From: Gammaproteobacteria bacterium
GTDB taxonomy: Bacteria; Pseudomonadota; Gammaproteobacteria; Thiohalospirales; Thiohalospiraceae
Assembly: GCA_015488495.1 (NCBI GenBank)
Contig: WFNS01000238.1
Span: 1-38,303 of the forward strand
DNA length: 38,303 nucleotides
Direction: 5' to 3'
The notes under the pieces were generated by a model, which was not told the DNA's origin, did not search any database, and was given only the letters and a program-made list of their open reading frames with translations. Within the stretch, counting starts at the first letter, position 1. The number at the start of each line of letters is the position of its first letter. Of the stretch, positions 37,896 through 38,303 are shown one piece after another. The position numbers and the translations under genes are program-made.

Positions 37896-38303
37896 ATGGA
37901 AACACGGAACCCCCTGACGCTGATGGCCGCAGGTCTGAGTCTGCTGTTCATGGTTTCTGTACATGCCGCAGAAATGGCCCACCAACCGATGAAGTCCGCC
38001 CCCAAGGCTGCCAACCCCTGCGCCGCGCAAGAGGGTGTCCCCATCGATCCGCGCCAGATAACGCGCCCGGCGGACATACCGCCGTTTTCCGGCGTCGAGC
38101 GTTCGGTACTGCTCGAAGAGGGCCGGATGCTATTCGAGGACAGCTCATTGAGCGGCAATGGAATGTCGTGCTACAGCTGTCACAAGACCGATGCCCTGTT
38201 CAAGCCAAGTTTTGCCACCCCTTATCCCCATCCATTCGAGATGGCGAGGAGACGTGCGGGGGTGGATCGGGCGATGTTTGCGGATGAAGTGGTCCAGTTC
38301 TGC
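37896..38303 (+). CDS. Exported c-type cytochrome, partial (3' end outside window)
   Basis: This gene is absent from the ORF track because it has no stop before the window end: 136 codons from ATG 37896 remain open to base 38303. The start has AGGGAG 6 nt upstream. The product begins METRNPLTLMAAGLSLLFMVSVHAAEM, a signal peptide with cleavage near HAA. A Pro/Ala/Lys-rich mature N-terminus follows, then LFEDSSLSGNGMSCYSCHKTD, whose CYSCH is a CxxCH heme c site about residue 92. The context resembles small periplasmic monoheme cytochrome c proteins with a PSFATPYPHP segment after the heme. Its redox partner is unknown. The overlapping frames listed on both strands are shadows. Confidence 0.82.
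   Translation, partial: METRNPLTLMAAGLSLLFMVSVHAAEMAHQPMKSAPKAANPCAAQEGVPIDPRQITRPADIPPFSGVERSVLLEEGRMLFEDSSLSGNGMSCYSCHKTDALFKPSFATPYPHPFEMARRRAGVDRAMFADEVVQFC

Noticed and set aside
37718-38287. 189-aa + strand ORF overlapping the cytochrome c start
   Set aside because: Wrong frame: it lacks the signal peptide and CxxCH motif that the overlapping frame has, and it begins upstream of the terminator.

Overview
The window is a GC-rich (roughly 60%) chromosomal segment of a gammaproteobacterium. The order carAB-greA / yhbY-rlmE-ftsH-folP-glmM-tpiA-secG-tRNA-Leu is the classic gammaproteobacterial block. A complete nuoA-N operon directly after secG and tRNA-Leu is an arrangement I associate with Chromatiales-like and Xanthomonadales-like lineages rather than enterics. 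Separate nuoC and nuoD also argue against an enteric. Genus cannot be fixed from sequence reading alone; a respiring, possibly sulfur-oxidising Chromatiales relative is my guess only.

Layout. (1) 1-4.9 kb: carA, carB and greA on +, nearly abutting, for carbamoyl phosphate synthesis and transcript-cleavage rescue of RNA polymerase. (2) 4.9-9.2 kb: an AT-rich leader, then a 1298-codon exported mosaic protein (plant-type leucine-rich repeats, a fibronectin-III-like domain, about 18 thrombospondin type-3 Ca-binding units, an internal Gly-Gly/hydrophobic/Arg-Arg segment, a second signal-peptide-like segment, an OmpA-type beta-barrel and an OmpA peptidoglycan-binding domain). It sits between greA and yhbY and ends at a bidirectional terminator shared with convergent yhbY. 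(3) 9.2-16.1 kb: yhbY (-), a small two-helix membrane protein, rlmE, ftsH, folP, glmM, tpiA, secG and tRNA-Leu(GAG): ribosome maturation, membrane proteolysis, folate, cell-wall precursor, glycolysis and protein export. (4) 16.1-30.7 kb: a palindrome and a promoter candidate, then nuoA to nuoN, all 14 subunits of the proton-pumping NADH:quinone oxidoreductase (complex I), closed by a 13-bp-stem hairpin. (5) 30.7-32 kb: a 152-bp IS66-type miniature inverted-repeat element with an intact 8-bp target duplication, and a lipoprotein of unknown function on -. (6) 32.1-34.4 kb: lolC-like and lolD (lipoprotein release from the inner membrane) plus a DUF123/GIY-YIG-like protein, tightly overlapping. 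(7) 34.4-37.8 kb: a structured leader and a 997-codon Ser-rich lipoprotein with two Asp-rich Ca-binding-like loops, ended by a strong terminator. (8) 37.9-38.3 kb: the 5' part of an exported c-type cytochrome, which runs off the window and is missing from the ORF track.

The housekeeping part is ordinary. The parts that deserve attention are the mosaic LRR/TSP3/OmpA gene, whose centre looks like the C-terminus of one exported protein joined to the N-terminus of another with a well-placed internal ribosome binding site; the freshly inserted-looking MITE; and the two uncharacterised lipoproteins on either side of the lol genes. I do not see a CRISPR array, phage genes, toxin-antitoxin pair, or an evident new defence system.
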